64,000 nucleotides of DNA, taken from the NCBI RefSeq assembly GCF_000378225.1, contig NZ_KB905145.1, positions 62,001-126,000 on the forward strand. Direction: 5' to 3'. Both the position numbers and the translations under genes were made by a program. The stretch comes from Methylophilus methylotrophus DSM 46235 = ATCC 53528. GTDB lineage: Bacteria; Pseudomonadota; Gammaproteobacteria; Burkholderiales; Methylophilaceae. The notes below the pieces were generated by a model, which saw only the letters and a program-made list of their open reading frames with translations, had not been told where the DNA came from and searched no databases. Position 1 is the stretch's first letter. Every line of letters starts with the position of its first letter. This document shows, one piece after another, positions 48,055 to 58,732 of the stretch.

Positions 48055-48620
48055 CAATAGCCTTTCAGGAAGTTGTCCAGCAGCTCATGCCCATATTCAG
48101 TCAAGATAGACTCGGGGTGAAACTGTACGCCTTCCACGGCTAGTGTTTTATGCTTGACGCCCATGATCTCGCCATCTTCAGTCCAGGCCGTGATCTCCAG
48201 GCAATCCGGGATGGTTTCACGCTCAATCACCAATGAGTGGTAACGCGTTGCCGTATAGGGATTAGGCAGGTTTCTGAACACGCCGGTATTGGTATGGTGA
48301 ATCAATGAGGTTTTACCGTGCATCAGCGTTTTGGCCTTGATGATGTTGCCACCAAAAGCCTGGCCTATGCTCTGATGACCCAAGCACACGCCCAGCAAAG
48401 GAATTTTGCCAGCAAACTCGTGAATCAGGGGCACGGAAATCCCGGCTTCGTTTGGTGTGCACGGTCCGGGAGAAATCACGATTTTTTCCGGCGCCATCGC
48501 TTTGATCTGTTCTAGCGTGATTTCGTCATTGCGGTGCACATGCACATCTTGCCCGAGCTCGCCAAAATACTGCACGAGGTTATAGGTAAAAGAGTCGTAG
48601 TTATCAATCATCAACAACAT
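48054..48620 (-). CDS. trpG: Anthranilate synthase component II (glutamine amidotransferase)
   Basis: A 188-residue class I amidotransferase. The nucleophile is in [15 protein letters not shown], and the C-terminal His-Glu in [13 protein letters not shown] completes the triad. The start is the ATG at 48620 ([20 protein letters not shown]). It lies one base after the trpE stop. It may also supply the amidotransferase for folate (PabA), as in many bacteria with one copy. Confidence 0.96.
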   Translation of the reverse strand: MLLMIDNYDSFTYNLVQYFGELGQDVHVHRNDEITLEQIKAMAPEKIVISPGPCTPNEAGISVPLIHEFAGKIPLLGVCLGHQSIGQAFGGNIIKAKTLMHGKTSLIHHTNTGVFRNLPNPYTATRYHSLVIERETIPDCLEITAWTEDGEIMGVKHKTLAVEGVQFHPESILTEYGHELLDNFLKGY

Positions 48621-48621
48621 A

Positions 48622-50139
48622 TCAGGCTCCTTTTCCTGCATGGGTTTGAACATTAGCGGCCTGGCTATCCAGACCTGCCTGCACCAGTTCAGCGGCGCGG
48701 ATGACGGCTTTGGCCTTGTTTTGGGTTTCTTCCCATTCGCTTTGCGGCACCGAATCGGCCACAATGCCCGCGCCCGCCTGCACATAGAGTTTTTTGTTTT
48801 TGATCACAGCCGTACGGATCGCAATCGCGACATCCATGTCGCCATTAAAGCCTAAATAGCCGACGGCACCAGCATAAATGCCACGTTTGGAAGGCTCCAG
48901 TTCTTCAATGATTTCCATGGCGCGCACTTTAGGGGCACCAGACACCGTCCCGGCAGGGAAAGTCGCTTTGAGCACATCAATCGCATCCAAGCCTGGCTTG
49001 AGCTGGCCTTCGACGTTGCTGACAATATGCATGACATGTGAATAGCGCTCAATGGTCATATTGTCAGTGACTTTGACCGTACCAGTCAGTGCGACACGGC
49101 CGACGTCGTTGCGGCCCAGATCCATCAGTTGCACATGCTCGGCACGTTCTTTCGGATCGGCCAGCAACTCTGCTTCAAGCGCCAGGTCATGGTCACGGTT
49201 TTTACCACGTGGACGTGTCCCGGCAATCGGCCGTGAGGTCACGGTGGTCTCTTCCAGACGCACCAGGATTTCTGGTGAAGCTCCGACCACATGGTGATCA
49301 TCCATATCGTAATAGAACATATATGGGGAAGGGTTGAGGCTACGCAAAGCGCGGTACAAGCTCAATGGCGAGGCATCAAAATCTTGCGACATCCGCTGGC
49401 TCAATACCACCTGCATGATGTCGCCTTCTAGAATATATTGCTGTGCCTTTTTGACTGCCGCCTTGAAGTTATCCTCACCAAACTCAGACACCGCCTGTGT
49501 TTTATGGGTGGCTAATGCGTCAGGAATGTCAACCTGAGTGCGTAATCTAGCCAATAAATCATGCATACGGGCACAAGCCGTTTCGTAGGCATCTGCCTTT
49601 GCGGGTTCTGCGTATACAATAAAATAGAGCTTGCCCGAGAGGTTATCTACCACGGCAATCTCTTCAGACACCATGAGCAGGATATCGGGTACACCTATCG
49701 CGTCAGGTTTTTTCTGTTTGCCGAGACGTTTTTCGATGTATTGAATGGTCTCGTAGCCAAAATAACCGGCCAAGCCGCCGGTAAAGCGCGGTAAACCATC
49801 ATAAGGCGGCGTTTTAAAGCGCGCCTGATACGCCTTGATAAAGTCCAGCGGGTTTTGATCGGAATGTGATTCTATGACCTGATGATCCTGAATCACCTGC
49901 AATTGCTGGTCTCGCACCACGATGCGGGTAGTGGCAGGCAGGCCTATAATCGAATAACGGCCAAAGCGCTCGCCGCCTTGTACGCTTTCGAGCAGGTAGG
50001 AATAAGGTTGATTGGCCAGTTTGAGATACAGTGATAAGGGTGTATCCAGATCGGCAAAGGTTTCTAGCACCAGCGGAATACGGTTGTAGCCTTGCGCCGC
50101 CAGCGCGTCGAATTCGGTCTTGCTTAATGTGCTTAACAT
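48622..50139 (-). CDS. trpE: Anthranilate synthase component I
   Basis: A 505-residue chorismate-using enzyme. The N-terminal feedback region includes [18 protein letters not shown] (tryptophan site). The catalytic half has [19 protein letters not shown] and the [15 protein letters not shown] motif. The start is the ATG at 50139 ([10 protein letters not shown]); an upstream in-frame ATG lacks support. A possible Trp-rich leader peptide lies upstream at 50230-50298. Confidence 0.96.
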   Translation of the reverse strand: MLSTLSKTEFDALAAQGYNRIPLVLETFADLDTPLSLYLKLANQPYSYLLESVQGGERFGRYSIIGLPATTRIVVRDQQLQVIQDHQVIESHSDQNPLDFIKAYQARFKTPPYDGLPRFTGGLAGYFGYETIQYIEKRLGKQKKPDAIGVPDILLMVSEEIAVVDNLSGKLYFIVYAEPAKADAYETACARMHDLLARLRTQVDIPDALATHKTQAVSEFGEDNFKAAVKKAQQYILEGDIMQVVLSQRMSQDFDASPLSLYRALRSLNPSPYMFYYDMDDHHVVGASPEILVRLEETTVTSRPIAGTRPRGKNRDHDLALEAELLADPKERAEHVQLMDLGRNDVGRVALTGTVKVTDNMTIERYSHVMHIVSNVEGQLKPGLDAIDVLKATFPAGTVSGAPKVRAMEIIEELEPSKRGIYAGAVGYLGFNGDMDVAIAIRTAVIKNKKLYVQAGAGIVADSVPQSEWEETQNKAKAVIRAAELVQAGLDSQAANVQTHAGKGA

Positions 50140-50229
50140 GATGCTTTTTTCCAGTTTGATTCGTAGAGTGCCGTGCAAACAATCACAGCAGTTCGGTGCA
50201 AATGGCGCGCACCTGCGCGTGTGGCAGGA

Positions 50230-50298
50230 CTAGCCCCGCCACGAACGACGCCAGCTTAATACTGGCCAACTGGAAGAATGATGAGCACAAAACATCAT
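50230..50298 (-). CDS. Candidate trp leader peptide (trpL)
   Basis: A 22-codon open frame starting with two ATG codons has Trp at positions 11, 16 and 20. It ends 90 bases upstream of the trpE start. GCCAG/CTGGC (covering Trp11-16) and TGGCGGG/CCTGCCA (covering Trp20 and the stop) form hairpins just after or within it. This resembles an attenuator leader. Against it: there is no clear ribosome site and no T-run terminator hairpin follows. It may be chance, but three Trp codons in 22 are unusual. Confidence 0.4.
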   Translation of the reverse strand: MMFCAHHSSSWPVLSWRRSWRG

Positions 50299-50316
50299 GA
50301 TAATAAGGTCTGTTTT

Positions 50317-51009
50317 TTATGATCCCTGCTTTAAGAGAGCAGGTAACTCCAGCAAATCCACCACATCGGTGAGTTGCTGTATGGTGGCATCCACCATCGC
50401 GGCATCAATTGCGCGACCCTGATTATACCCATAAGGCACGGTCACGACAAAGCATCCGGCAGCATGCGCGGCCTGAATGTCTGTCTCTGAATCCCCTACC
50501 AGCACCGCTTCAGCAGGCAGCACGCCTAACTTTTGGCAAATATGCAACAACGGCAAGGGGTCAGGTTTCTTTTTAGGCAAACTGTCGCCAGAAATAATGA
50601 CCTCAAAAAAATCAGCCAATCCGGCTTCCTGCAGCAAAGGCAAGGTGAATTTTTCGGGTTTATTGGTCACGCACGCCAGGTGATAGCCCAGCTTTTTTAA
50701 TTGTTGTAATGCAGGCAAAACGCCAGCAAACGCCTGGCTTTCGGTGGCATTGGCTTCATAAAACCCATGGTAAAGCGGTTGTGCCCTGGCAAATTCTTCT
50801 GCCGCGGGCTCAGTATGCACGCTCCCGGTGAGGCAGCGCTTGATCAGGTTTTGCACGCCTTCGCCAATATAACTGGCGATTTGTGCTTGTGGCAACATGG
50901 GTTTGCCTAAAGCCACCAACATGCGGTTGGCAGCTTCGGCAATTTGTGGTGCGGTATCCAGCAGGGTGCCGTCCAGGTCGAACATGACCAACTTGACTTG
51001 AAACCGCAT
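50317..51009 (-). CDS. gph: Phosphoglycolate phosphatase (HAD family)
   Basis: A 230-residue HAD hydrolase with the nucleophile motif DLDGTLLDT, the TNKPEKF motif (ACVTNKPEK) and GDSETDI (Mg site). It removes 2-phosphoglycolate, formed by repair of DNA 3'-ends or by oxygenation. The start ATG at 51009 is taken over an in-frame GTG one codon earlier. It lies between rpe and trpE, an order I know from other betaproteobacteria (rpe-gph-trpEGDC). Confidence 0.93.
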   Translation of the reverse strand: MRFQVKLVMFDLDGTLLDTAPQIAEAANRMLVALGKPMLPQAQIASYIGEGVQNLIKRCLTGSVHTEPAAEEFARAQPLYHGFYEANATESQAFAGVLPALQQLKKLGYHLACVTNKPEKFTLPLLQEAGLADFFEVIISGDSLPKKKPDPLPLLHICQKLGVLPAEAVLVGDSETDIQAAHAAGCFVVTVPYGYNQGRAIDAAMVDATIQQLTDVVDLLELPALLKQGS

Positions 51010-51027
51010 CACAACAGACTTTTTGAA

Positions 51028-51735
51028 TTAAACAGTGGCTAAGGAAGCACGCATCGCCGCCACAACTGTATCGTAACGGTTAGGATCGGTGTCTTTAGGT
51101 GAACCGAAAATCGCACTACCTGCGACGAAGGTATCAGCCCCGGCTTTTGCGATCTCTGCAATGTTGTTTGCGTTGACGCCACCATCTACTTCCAGCCAGA
51201 TCTGGCGGCCAGTTTTTTCGTAATAAGCGTCAATGCGGGCACGGGCCTGTTTCAGTTTATCCAAGGTGGATGGAATGAATTTCTGGCCACCAAACCCCGG
51301 GTTCACCGACATCAGCAAAATCATGTCCACTTTATCCATTACGTAATCCAGGTAATGCAACGGTGTGGCTGGGTTAAATACCAGGCCAGACTTGCAACCG
51401 CTATCGCGGATCAAGGCCAGGCTACGGTCAATGTGGTCAGAGGCTTCCGGGTGGAATGTGATGATGTCAGCACCCGCTTTGGCAAAGTCAGGAATGATGC
51501 GGTCTACTGGTTTGACCATCAGGTGCACATCAATCAGGGCGCCTACATTGTGTGACAGATCACGAATCGCATCACAGACCAATGGGCCGATAGTCAGGTT
51601 AGGCACATAGTGATTATCCATGACGTCAAAGTGAACGATGTCTGTGCCAGATTTAATGACGTTTTCGATTTCCTGGCCTAGTTTGGCAAAGTTGGCAGAA
51701 AGAATACTTGGGGCAATGCGAAAAGTTTTGTCCAT
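51028..51735 (-). CDS. rpe: Ribulose-phosphate 3-epimerase
   Basis: A 235-residue TIM barrel that interconverts Ru5P and Xu5P. Visible motifs are [29 protein letters not shown] (metal Asp), [12 protein letters not shown] and VDGGVNANN. In an RuMP-cycle methylotroph this enzyme also helps regenerate Ru5P, the formaldehyde acceptor; that role here is inferred from the organism. It leads the rpe-gph-trp group. Confidence 0.96.
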   Translation of the reverse strand: MDKTFRIAPSILSANFAKLGQEIENVIKSGTDIVHFDVMDNHYVPNLTIGPLVCDAIRDLSHNVGALIDVHLMVKPVDRIIPDFAKAGADIITFHPEASDHIDRSLALIRDSGCKSGLVFNPATPLHYLDYVMDKVDMILLMSVNPGFGGQKFIPSTLDKLKQARARIDAYYEKTGRQIWLEVDGGVNANNIAEIAKAGADTFVAGSAIFGSPKDTDPNRYDTVVAAMRASLATV

Positions 51736-51961
51736 GCTGGTGTTCCGTATCTTGAGTTCCGTGAATGAATCTAATAAAAATTTAGCAAAACCAATATTTT
51801 AACGTCATTTTATGTCAAATTAACAGGATTCTTGCTTGTGGCGCGTGAATATAAGAAAATGTCGGCACTTTAGATATGGATTTCCATCCAAACGCCCATG
51901 AACTGCCTGCAAGCGCCGATTTGTTTATCTTTTGACCCTGTCCCACAGGTAAAATAGCGCC

Positions 51962-53221
51962 ATGCAGCTGTATACCATTGGTGTTAACCACACCACCGCC
52001 CCCATTGCCATCCGCGAGAATGTTGCGTTTAACAACGAAACCTTGCCGCATGCGCTGGCGGATCTGGCACGTCACAACGTGGCAGAGGTGGCGATCTTGT
52101 CCACCTGCAACCGCACCGAAATTTATGTGCAATCGATCCGGCCAGAAGTCGTGATTGACTGGTTAGCAGCTTATCACCGCCTCGAAGCAGACAAACTCCT
52201 GCCCTACACTTACACCTTGAGCAGCCACGAGGCGGTCAAGCACGCCTTCCGCGTCGCCAGCGGGCTGGATAGCATGGTGCTGGGCGAGGCGCAGATTCTG
52301 GGGCAGTTCAAGCAGTCAGTCAAAATTGCGCAGGACACTGGTACGTTGGGCACCATGTTACACAAATTGTTCCAGCGTACATTTGAAGTCGCCAAAGAAG
52401 TGCGTACCAATACCGATATTGGTGGCAGTTCGATTTCCATGGCCGCCGCCGCGGTCAAGCTGGCACAGCGTATTTTTGGGGATTTAAGTACACAAAGCGT
52501 GCTGTTTATCGGTGCCGGTGAAATGATAGAGCTGTGTGCCGACCACTTTGCGGCCCAAAAGCCCAAGAAAATCACCGTTGCCAACCGCACGCTGGAGCGC
52601 GGCGAGCAACTGGCAGAAAAAATCCGTGGCCAGGGCCTGAATGTGCAGGCTATCTTGCTCAACGACCTGCCAGAACGCTTTCACGAATTTGATATCGTCA
52701 TCACCAGTACTGCCAGCCAATTGCCGATTGTCGGCTTGGGCATGGTAGAGCGCGCCATTAAAGCACGTAAGCACCGGCCGATGTTTATGGTCGACCTCGC
52801 TGTGCCGCGCGATATCGAGCCTGAAGTCTCGGCACTGGACGATGTGTTTTTGTATACCGTAGACGACCTCGCGCAAGTGGTATCAGAAGGCTTAGGCAAT
52901 CGCCAGGAGGCTGCTGTAAACGCAGAACTCATCGTCAATTCGCGCGTAGAGCACTTTATGCAATGGCTCAAGCAGCGCGAAGCAGTGCCGACGATTAAAG
53001 CATTGCGAGACCAGGTAGATGCCGTGCGCAAGGCCGAGCTGGAAAAAGCACTAAAATTGCTGCAAAAAGGTGAGCCTCCGGAAAAAGCGCTTGAAGCCCT
53101 GAGCAATGCACTCACCAATAAATTTTTGCATGGTCCCAGCCATGCTCTGAATAACAGCCAGGGCGATGCGCACGCGCACATGGAGCACTTGGTAAAACAA
53201 CTCTTTCAAATTAAAGAATGA
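51962..53221 (+). CDS. hemA: Glutamyl-tRNA reductase
   Basis: A 419-residue NADPH enzyme giving glutamate-1-semialdehyde, the first committed step of the C5 haem path. The catalytic Cys49 is in [26 protein letters not shown] and the nucleotide site [16 protein letters not shown] are clear, and a C-terminal dimerisation helix ends the protein. It is the head gene of hemA-prfA-prmC and is linked by pathway to hemB in the window. Confidence 0.97.
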   Translation: MQLYTIGVNHTTAPIAIRENVAFNNETLPHALADLARHNVAEVAILSTCNRTEIYVQSIRPEVVIDWLAAYHRLEADKLLPYTYTLSSHEAVKHAFRVASGLDSMVLGEAQILGQFKQSVKIAQDTGTLGTMLHKLFQRTFEVAKEVRTNTDIGGSSISMAAAAVKLAQRIFGDLSTQSVLFIGAGEMIELCADHFAAQKPKKITVANRTLERGEQLAEKIRGQGLNVQAILLNDLPERFHEFDIVITSTASQLPIVGLGMVERAIKARKHRPMFMVDLAVPRDIEPEVSALDDVFLYTVDDLAQVVSEGLGNRQEAAVNAELIVNSRVEHFMQWLKQREAVPTIKALRDQVDAVRKAELEKALKLLQKGEPPEKALEALSNALTNKFLHGPSHALNNSQGDAHAHMEHLVKQLFQIKE

Positions 53222-53274
53222 TTTTTTCAACTTGCGGCATCGCCCAAGGTGTGAATATTTAGGTAACTAAAACG

Positions 53275-54357
53275 ATGAAACCAAGCATGTTACAAAAGCT
53301 CGCCAACCTGAGCGAGCGACTGGAAGAACTCAACCGCCTGCTCAGCAGCGAAGGCGTCACTGACAATATGGATAAGTACCGTAAAATCATGCAAGAACAT
53401 ACGGAAATCACGCCGATTGTTGAGCAATACCATGTGTACGTGCAAACGGAGGCTGACCTCAAAGAGGCGCACAACATGCTCTCTGACCCGGAGATGAAAG
53501 AGTTCGCGCAGGAAGAAATCGAGAGCGGCAAAAAACGCCTCGAAGAGGTTGAACTCACCCTGCAAAAACTGCTGCTGCCCAAAGATCCCAACGACGACAA
53601 GAATATCTTCCTCGAAATCCGCGCCGGTACCGGCGGTGACGAATCCGGCCTGTTCGCTGGCGACCTGTTCCGCATGTATTCACGTTATGCCGACCGCCAG
53701 GGCTGGAAGGTGGAAGTGGTTTCTGCCAATGAAGGCGAAGTCGGCGGCTATAAAGAAATTATTGCCAAAATCATCGGCTACGGGGCTTATTCAAAACTCA
53801 AATTCGAGTCTGGCGGCCACCGCGTACAGCGTGTCCCCGATACCGAAACCCAAGGCCGTATTCATACCTCTGCCTGTACGGTGGCGATTTTGCCCGAAGT
53901 GGAAGAGGTGGGTGATGTAGAAATCAACCCGGCCGATATTCGCATCGACACTTTCCGCGCCTCGGGTGCCGGTGGTCAGCACATTAACAAAACCGACTCT
54001 GCCGTGCGCATTACCCACGCCCCCACAGGGATTGTGGTCGAATGCCAGGACGGCCGCAGCCAGCATGCCAACAAGGCGCAAGCCATGCAAGTGTTGGCCG
54101 CGCGTATCAAGGCCAAACAGGTCGATGAACAACAAAGCAAAATCGCCTCCGAGCGCCGCAACCTGATTGGTTCGGGTGATCGCTCAGAGCGCATCCGCAC
54201 CTACAACTACCCGCAAGGCCGGATTACCGATCACCGCATCAACCTGACGCTGTATAAAATTGAAGCAATTACCGAAGGCGATATGGATGAGCTGATTAAT
54301 GCGCTGGCGACTGAATATCAGGCGGATTTGCTGGCGAGTTTAGGTGAAGAAGGTTAA
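53275..54357 (+). CDS. prfA: Peptide chain release factor 1
   Basis: A 360-residue factor reading UAA and UAG. The GGQ loop is in [17 protein letters not shown] near residue 235 and the codon-reading PxT motif appears as PDTETQ-type PDTE near 190. The length equals E. coli RF1. The glutamine of GGQ is the expected target of PrmC, encoded two genes downstream. Confidence 0.97.
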   Translation: MKPSMLQKLANLSERLEELNRLLSSEGVTDNMDKYRKIMQEHTEITPIVEQYHVYVQTEADLKEAHNMLSDPEMKEFAQEEIESGKKRLEEVELTLQKLLLPKDPNDDKNIFLEIRAGTGGDESGLFAGDLFRMYSRYADRQGWKVEVVSANEGEVGGYKEIIAKIIGYGAYSKLKFESGGHRVQRVPDTETQGRIHTSACTVAILPEVEEVGDVEINPADIRIDTFRASGAGGQHINKTDSAVRITHAPTGIVVECQDGRSQHANKAQAMQVLAARIKAKQVDEQQSKIASERRNLIGSGDRSERIRTYNYPQGRITDHRINLTLYKIEAITEGDMDELINALATEYQADLLASLGEEG

Positions 54358-54363
54358 CGCACT

Positions 54364-55212
54364 GTGCATGCCTTCCGGACGCCTGTTGCGCCTAGCAGCA
54401 TCCAGAAAGACAATCCAATCAAGTTTTTGCTGGATGCTGAAGCCATTGATTGCCTGGCACATAATATCGCCTTAGTGCATTCCCACTTTGATGCAAAAGT
54501 ATTCAAAACCTTGGCAATCACCAACATTGCGGCGTTAGGGATTATGGACCGTTCGGCACACATTGCCGCGGCTTTAAAAGCGACATTGCCAGCCAAATTC
54601 TCAGATGCCACTGACATCCTACTCAAAACGCTCACCCCACCCAATGTGCATACCGAACGCCTGGGGCTCAGCGTGTTTTTTTATCTGCCCCATACCCGCT
54701 TTGTCGCGGAATACGGGCGTAACCCACAACATAATGGTGGCGAAGATCCGTTTGAAGTGGCCATGCGTGCACAGTATGAATTGACGCGCCGCTTTACTGC
54801 CGAGTTTTCCATTCGTCCGTTTTTAATGCATGATTTTGAGCGCACGCTGAATCAACTTACCTTATGGCTCAATGACCCAGACCCGCATGTGCGCCGTCTA
54901 TGCACTGAGGGCTGCCGTCCACGGCTACCTTGGGGTGCTCGCATTCCCCAGCTGATTAAAGACCCCAGGCCGACGCTGCCGATACTCGAGGCACTGAAAA
55001 ATGACCCCAGCCTGTATGTGCGCCGCAGTGTTGCGAATCATCTGGGTGATATTGCCAAAGACCATCCGGAATTGGCGTTTGACATATGTGAGCGCTGGCT
55101 CACAAATGCTGACAAAGACCTGAAATGGGTGATCCGCCATGCCGTGCGTCATCCGGCCAAACAGGGTCATGCCACTGCGATTGCCTTACGTAAAGCAGCA
55201 GGGGGCAGGTAG
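54364..55212 (+). CDS. AlkD-like HEAT-repeat protein
   Basis: A 282-residue all-helical protein. Residues 145-275 contain HEAT-like repeats (LTLWLNDPDPHVRRLCTEG, ILEALKNDPSLYVRRSVANHLGDIAKDHPE, DKDLKWVIRHAVRHPAKQG given in part). This matches the DNA alkylation repair / AlkD-like family; RRLCTEGCRPRLPW and RRSVANHLGD are typical of the group. The glycosylase residues cannot be confirmed by eye. The start is GTG, 6 bases after the prfA stop. Its stop overlaps the prmC start, so it is wedged inside the usual prfA-prmC pair. Confidence 0.8.
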   Translation: MHAFRTPVAPSSIQKDNPIKFLLDAEAIDCLAHNIALVHSHFDAKVFKTLAITNIAALGIMDRSAHIAAALKATLPAKFSDATDILLKTLTPPNVHTERLGLSVFFYLPHTRFVAEYGRNPQHNGGEDPFEVAMRAQYELTRRFTAEFSIRPFLMHDFERTLNQLTLWLNDPDPHVRRLCTEGCRPRLPWGARIPQLIKDPRPTLPILEALKNDPSLYVRRSVANHLGDIAKDHPELAFDICERWLTNADKDLKWVIRHAVRHPAKQGHATAIALRKAAGGR

Positions 55213-56069
55213 TGCCAAAGACCGTGCAACAATGGTTGCAATCGGCACGGCAACAACTGGCTCAGTTTGTGCTGCCTGATGAAGCGGCGATCGAAGCCCA
55301 GTTACTGTTGATGCATGTGCTCAATGTGAATCGCGCCTGGCTGATTGCGCATGCCACTGACCTGCTGCAAGCCGTTGCGGCCAATAATTTTGAAAAGCTG
55401 GTTCAGCGCCGCCTGCAAGGGGAGCCTGTTGCGCATATCTTAGGCTCTCGGGAGTTTTTTGGGCTCACCCTCAAAGTCACACCGGATACGCTGATTCCCC
55501 GCCCGGATACCGAAACGCTGGTTGAAGCCGCGCTGCAAAAAATCAATGGGCCTATGCATATTCTGGATTTGGGCACTGGGACTGGTGCCATTGCCCTGGC
55601 GATTGCCAGACATGCTCCGCAATGTGAGGTCATTGCCGTGGATGTGTCAGCTGCTGCACTTGCGGTTGCCAAAGAAAATGCAGCAGCATTGCAACTCGGC
55701 AACCTGCAATGCGTAGCCAGCAATTGGTTCGCGGCCCTGCCTGAGTGCAAATTTGACCTCATCGTCAGCAACCCGCCTTATATCGAAGGCAATGACCCAC
55801 ACTTGCAACAAGGCGATTTGCGCTTCGAACCTTTATCAGCCCTGGCATCCGGTGCTGATGGTCTGCAAGATATCCGCCAGATCATTGCCCAGGCACCCGC
55901 CTACTTAAATGAAGGGGGCTGGTTGATGCTGGAACATGGTTACAACCAAGCTCCAGCAGTCCAAAAATTATTGAACGCACATGGTTTTCAAGACATCCAA
56001 ACCATCAAGGATCTGGGCGATAATCCTCGCGTCACCCTTGGACAAATAGGCAGCACCAACCCAGTATGA
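55212..56069 (+). CDS. prmC: Release factor glutamine methyltransferase PrmC (HemK)
   Basis: A 285-residue SAM enzyme that methylates the Gln in the GGQ of release factors. The N-terminal helical domain is followed by HILGSREFFGL and PRPDTETLVE. The SAM site is LDLGTGTGAIALA and the active motif is SNPPYIEGNDPHL. The start is GTG, overlapping the previous stop by one base. Confidence 0.95.
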   Translation: MPKTVQQWLQSARQQLAQFVLPDEAAIEAQLLLMHVLNVNRAWLIAHATDLLQAVAANNFEKLVQRRLQGEPVAHILGSREFFGLTLKVTPDTLIPRPDTETLVEAALQKINGPMHILDLGTGTGAIALAIARHAPQCEVIAVDVSAAALAVAKENAAALQLGNLQCVASNWFAALPECKFDLIVSNPPYIEGNDPHLQQGDLRFEPLSALASGADGLQDIRQIIAQAPAYLNEGGWLMLEHGYNQAPAVQKLLNAHGFQDIQTIKDLGDNPRVTLGQIGSTNPV

Positions 56070-56125
56070 TTTTTGCTTGAGTAAAGATACGTTAGTCTCA
56101 AGTATCATTTTCTGGAAAAAACATT

Positions 56126-56923
56126 ATGCAATCTATCCCACATATCAAAGCCGTTTTATTTGACCTGGATGGCGTGCTCTACATCGGCAAACAGCTGATT
56201 CCCGGCGCATTGTCCGCTGTGGCACAGTTGCGCAAAGCAGGGATTGCCGTGCGCTTTGTCACCAATACCAGCACACTTTCCCTAAACTCACTCCAGCAAA
56301 AGCTGAACGACCTCGGCTTCAATACGGTGCCCGAAGAAATCATGAGTGCACCACAAGCGACCATCCAGTATTTAAAAAAGCAATCCAATCCGGTTTGCAA
56401 ACTATTGCTGGCAGAGGACGTTAAAAAGGACTTTGCCTGCTTTGACCAGTCTGCAACCGCAGCCAATTATGTGGTGATTGGTGATATCGGTGACCAGTGG
56501 TCTTATGAGTTATTGAATGAAGTGTTTCATTGCCTGGTGAATGGTGCTCAGTTAATCGCGATTCATAAAAACCGTTTCTGGCAAACCGAAACTGGCTTGC
56601 AAATGGATATTGGTGCCTTTGTTACCGGCCTGGAATATGCCAGCAACACCCAGGCCATGCTCATGGGTAAACCTTCCCGCCATTTTTTCAATCAGGTGGT
56701 GGATACATTACGGATGAAGCCTTCTGATATCGTGATGGTGGGTGACGATATTGATGCCGATGTGGGTGGCGCGCAGGATGCTGGACTGCATGGCATTCTG
56801 GTGAAAACCGGCAAGTACCGCGAAACCTATACCCGCCTTTCAGCGATTGAGCCAGATGCGATTATCCAATCCGTCGCAGACCTTCCCACGTTGCTGGGTT
56901 GTTTATCGATTCAGACCCATTAA
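56126..56923 (+). CDS. HAD-IIA family phosphatase (LHPP/NagD-like)
   Basis: A 265-residue HAD hydrolase. The nucleophile motif is FDLDGVLYIG at about residue 13, TNTSTLS is motif II, and GKPSRHFF and GDDIDADVGGAQDAGL are motifs III and IV. The cap is of the C2a type, resembling LHPP (phospholysine phosphohistidine phosphatase) and NagD. The substrate is unknown. It stands alone between prmC and metX with its own ribosome context. Confidence 0.88.
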   Translation: MQSIPHIKAVLFDLDGVLYIGKQLIPGALSAVAQLRKAGIAVRFVTNTSTLSLNSLQQKLNDLGFNTVPEEIMSAPQATIQYLKKQSNPVCKLLLAEDVKKDFACFDQSATAANYVVIGDIGDQWSYELLNEVFHCLVNGAQLIAIHKNRFWQTETGLQMDIGAFVTGLEYASNTQAMLMGKPSRHFFNQVVDTLRMKPSDIVMVGDDIDADVGGAQDAGLHGILVKTGKYRETYTRLSAIEPDAIIQSVADLPTLLGCLSIQTH

Positions 56924-56976
56924 ACGCAACTTAGCCTGTCTCGCCGTTTCGGCATGCTGCATAGTATAATCGCGGC

Positions 56977-58104
56977 ATGTCTGAATCGAATTCTGTTGGT
57001 ATCGTTAAAGCGCAGGTTGCGCACTTCACCCAGCCGCTGACCCTTAAAAGCGGCGCTGTGTTGCCACAATACCATCTTGCTTATGAAACCTATGGTGAAC
57101 TCAACGCGGCCAAAACCAATGCGGTATTGATTTGTCACGCCTTGTCCGGCAATCATCATGTCGCTGGTCGCTATTCGCCGGAAGATAAATATCCTGGCTG
57201 GTGGGATAACCTTGTTGGCCCCGGTAAGCCACTGGATACCAACAAGTTTTTTGTGATTGGCCTCAACAATCTGGGCGGCTGTCACGGTAGTAGCGGCCCT
57301 TCCAGCGTAAATCCACTCACTGACCGGCCTTACAGTGCAACGTTCCCAGTCGTGACGGTAGAAGACTGGGTGGAATCTCAGGCGCGCCTGTTGGATTATC
57401 TTGGAATTGACCAACTGGCAGCCGTGATTGGTGGCAGCCTGGGAGGCATGCAAGCGCTGCACTGGAATATTGTCTACCCCGAGCGTGTACGGCATGCCTT
57501 TGTCATTGCCTCTGCGCCCAACCTGACCGCACAGAACATGGCCTTTAACGAAGTGGCACGCCAGGCGATTATTACCGACCCCGAGTTTTTTGACGGCGAT
57601 TATTATAATCATGGCACCGTCCCCCGCCGCGGCTTGCGTATTGCCCGTATGCTGGGGCATATCACCTACTTGTCAGATGACGCCATGGGTGAAAAATTTG
57701 GCCGCAAATTGCGCCATGGCGATGTGAAGTACAGCTTTGATGTCGAATTTGAAATGGAATCTTACTTGCGCTATCAGGGCGACAAGTTTGCCGGGGAATT
57801 TGATGCCAACACCTATTTGCGCATGACACGCGCACTGGACTATTTTGACCCGGCCCTCGATTATGACGGCAATTTAAGCAAGGCGCTCAGCCGTGCCAAG
57901 GCCAAGTTTGTCGTCATCTCGTTTACCACTGACTGGCGCTTTTCGCCTGCCCGCTCACGCGAAATTGTCCAGGCCTTGCTGGATAACGCCTTGCCCGTCA
58001 AATATGCCGAGGTAACTTCTGCCCATGGCCATGACGCTTTCTTGATGCCGGATGCGCATTACCACGCCATCATGCGCGCCTACCTGGAGCAAATCAAAGT
58101 ATGA
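56977..58104 (+). CDS. metX: Homoserine O-acyltransferase MetX
   Basis: A 375-residue alpha/beta hydrolase fold enzyme for methionine synthesis. The nucleophile Ser154 is in [10 protein letters not shown]; the Asp is in TTDWRFSP and the His in SAHGHDAFL. Whether it uses acetyl- or succinyl-CoA cannot be decided by eye; proteobacterial MetX proteins next to metW have been found to use succinyl-CoA in some cases. It overlaps metW by 4 bases. Confidence 0.95.
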   Translation: MSESNSVGIVKAQVAHFTQPLTLKSGAVLPQYHLAYETYGELNAAKTNAVLICHALSGNHHVAGRYSPEDKYPGWWDNLVGPGKPLDTNKFFVIGLNNLGGCHGSSGPSSVNPLTDRPYSATFPVVTVEDWVESQARLLDYLGIDQLAAVIGGSLGGMQALHWNIVYPERVRHAFVIASAPNLTAQNMAFNEVARQAIITDPEFFDGDYYNHGTVPRRGLRIARMLGHITYLSDDAMGEKFGRKLRHGDVKYSFDVEFEMESYLRYQGDKFAGEFDANTYLRMTRALDYFDPALDYDGNLSKALSRAKAKFVVISFTTDWRFSPARSREIVQALLDNALPVKYAEVTSAHGHDAFLMPDAHYHAIMRAYLEQIKV

Positions 58105-58706
58105 CGAATGCAAATATTACCAATATTCGCCCAGACTTTGCATTAATTACAAACTGGGTGCAAGCAAAAGCCAAAGTGCTGGATCTCGGTTGTGGCGATG
58201 GCACACTGCTCACGCATTTACATGAAACCCTGAGCACCACCGGCTATGGCATCGAAAAAGATGATGGTAACTGGCTGGCAGCCTTAAAAAACGGGGTGGA
58301 CGTGATTCAAATGAACCTTGAAGAAGGCCTGTCCGGCTTTGAAGACCAGTCATTCGACACGGTCATCCTGTCGCAGACTTTGCAAGCCATGCACAATACT
58401 GAGAGCATCGTGCACGAAATGCTGCGTGTTGGCCGCGAAATCATCGTGACTTTCCCCAATTTTGGCTATTGGCGCAACCGCCTGCAAATCACGCTGGGGA
58501 ATATGCCGGTCTCCAAAAGCCTGCCATATCAATGGTATGACACGCCCAACGTGCATTTATGCACCATCCACGACTTTGACCACTTTTGCCGCCAGCACAA
58601 CATTCAAGTCATTGAACGTAAAGTGATTACCGATGGCCAGGATATTCATTTTTTGCCTAACCTGCTGGGCAATCTCGCAATGTACCGGTTGAAACGCGCC
58701 GCCTAA
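58101..58706 (+). CDS. metW: Methionine biosynthesis protein MetW
   Basis: A 201-residue protein with a class I SAM-methyltransferase fold. The motif is [16 protein letters not shown] (near residue 25), and the C-terminal [20 protein letters not shown] and [18 protein letters not shown] segments are diagnostic of MetW. It overlaps metX (ATGA). MetW is known to be required together with MetX in several bacteria, probably as a partner subunit. Confidence 0.95.
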   Translation: MTNANITNIRPDFALITNWVQAKAKVLDLGCGDGTLLTHLHETLSTTGYGIEKDDGNWLAALKNGVDVIQMNLEEGLSGFEDQSFDTVILSQTLQAMHNTESIVHEMLRVGREIIVTFPNFGYWRNRLQITLGNMPVSKSLPYQWYDTPNVHLCTIHDFDHFCRQHNIQVIERKVITDGQDIHFLPNLLGNLAMYRLKRAA

Positions 58707-58732
58707 TCCCGACAAGAGACCAAAGGGTGCCC

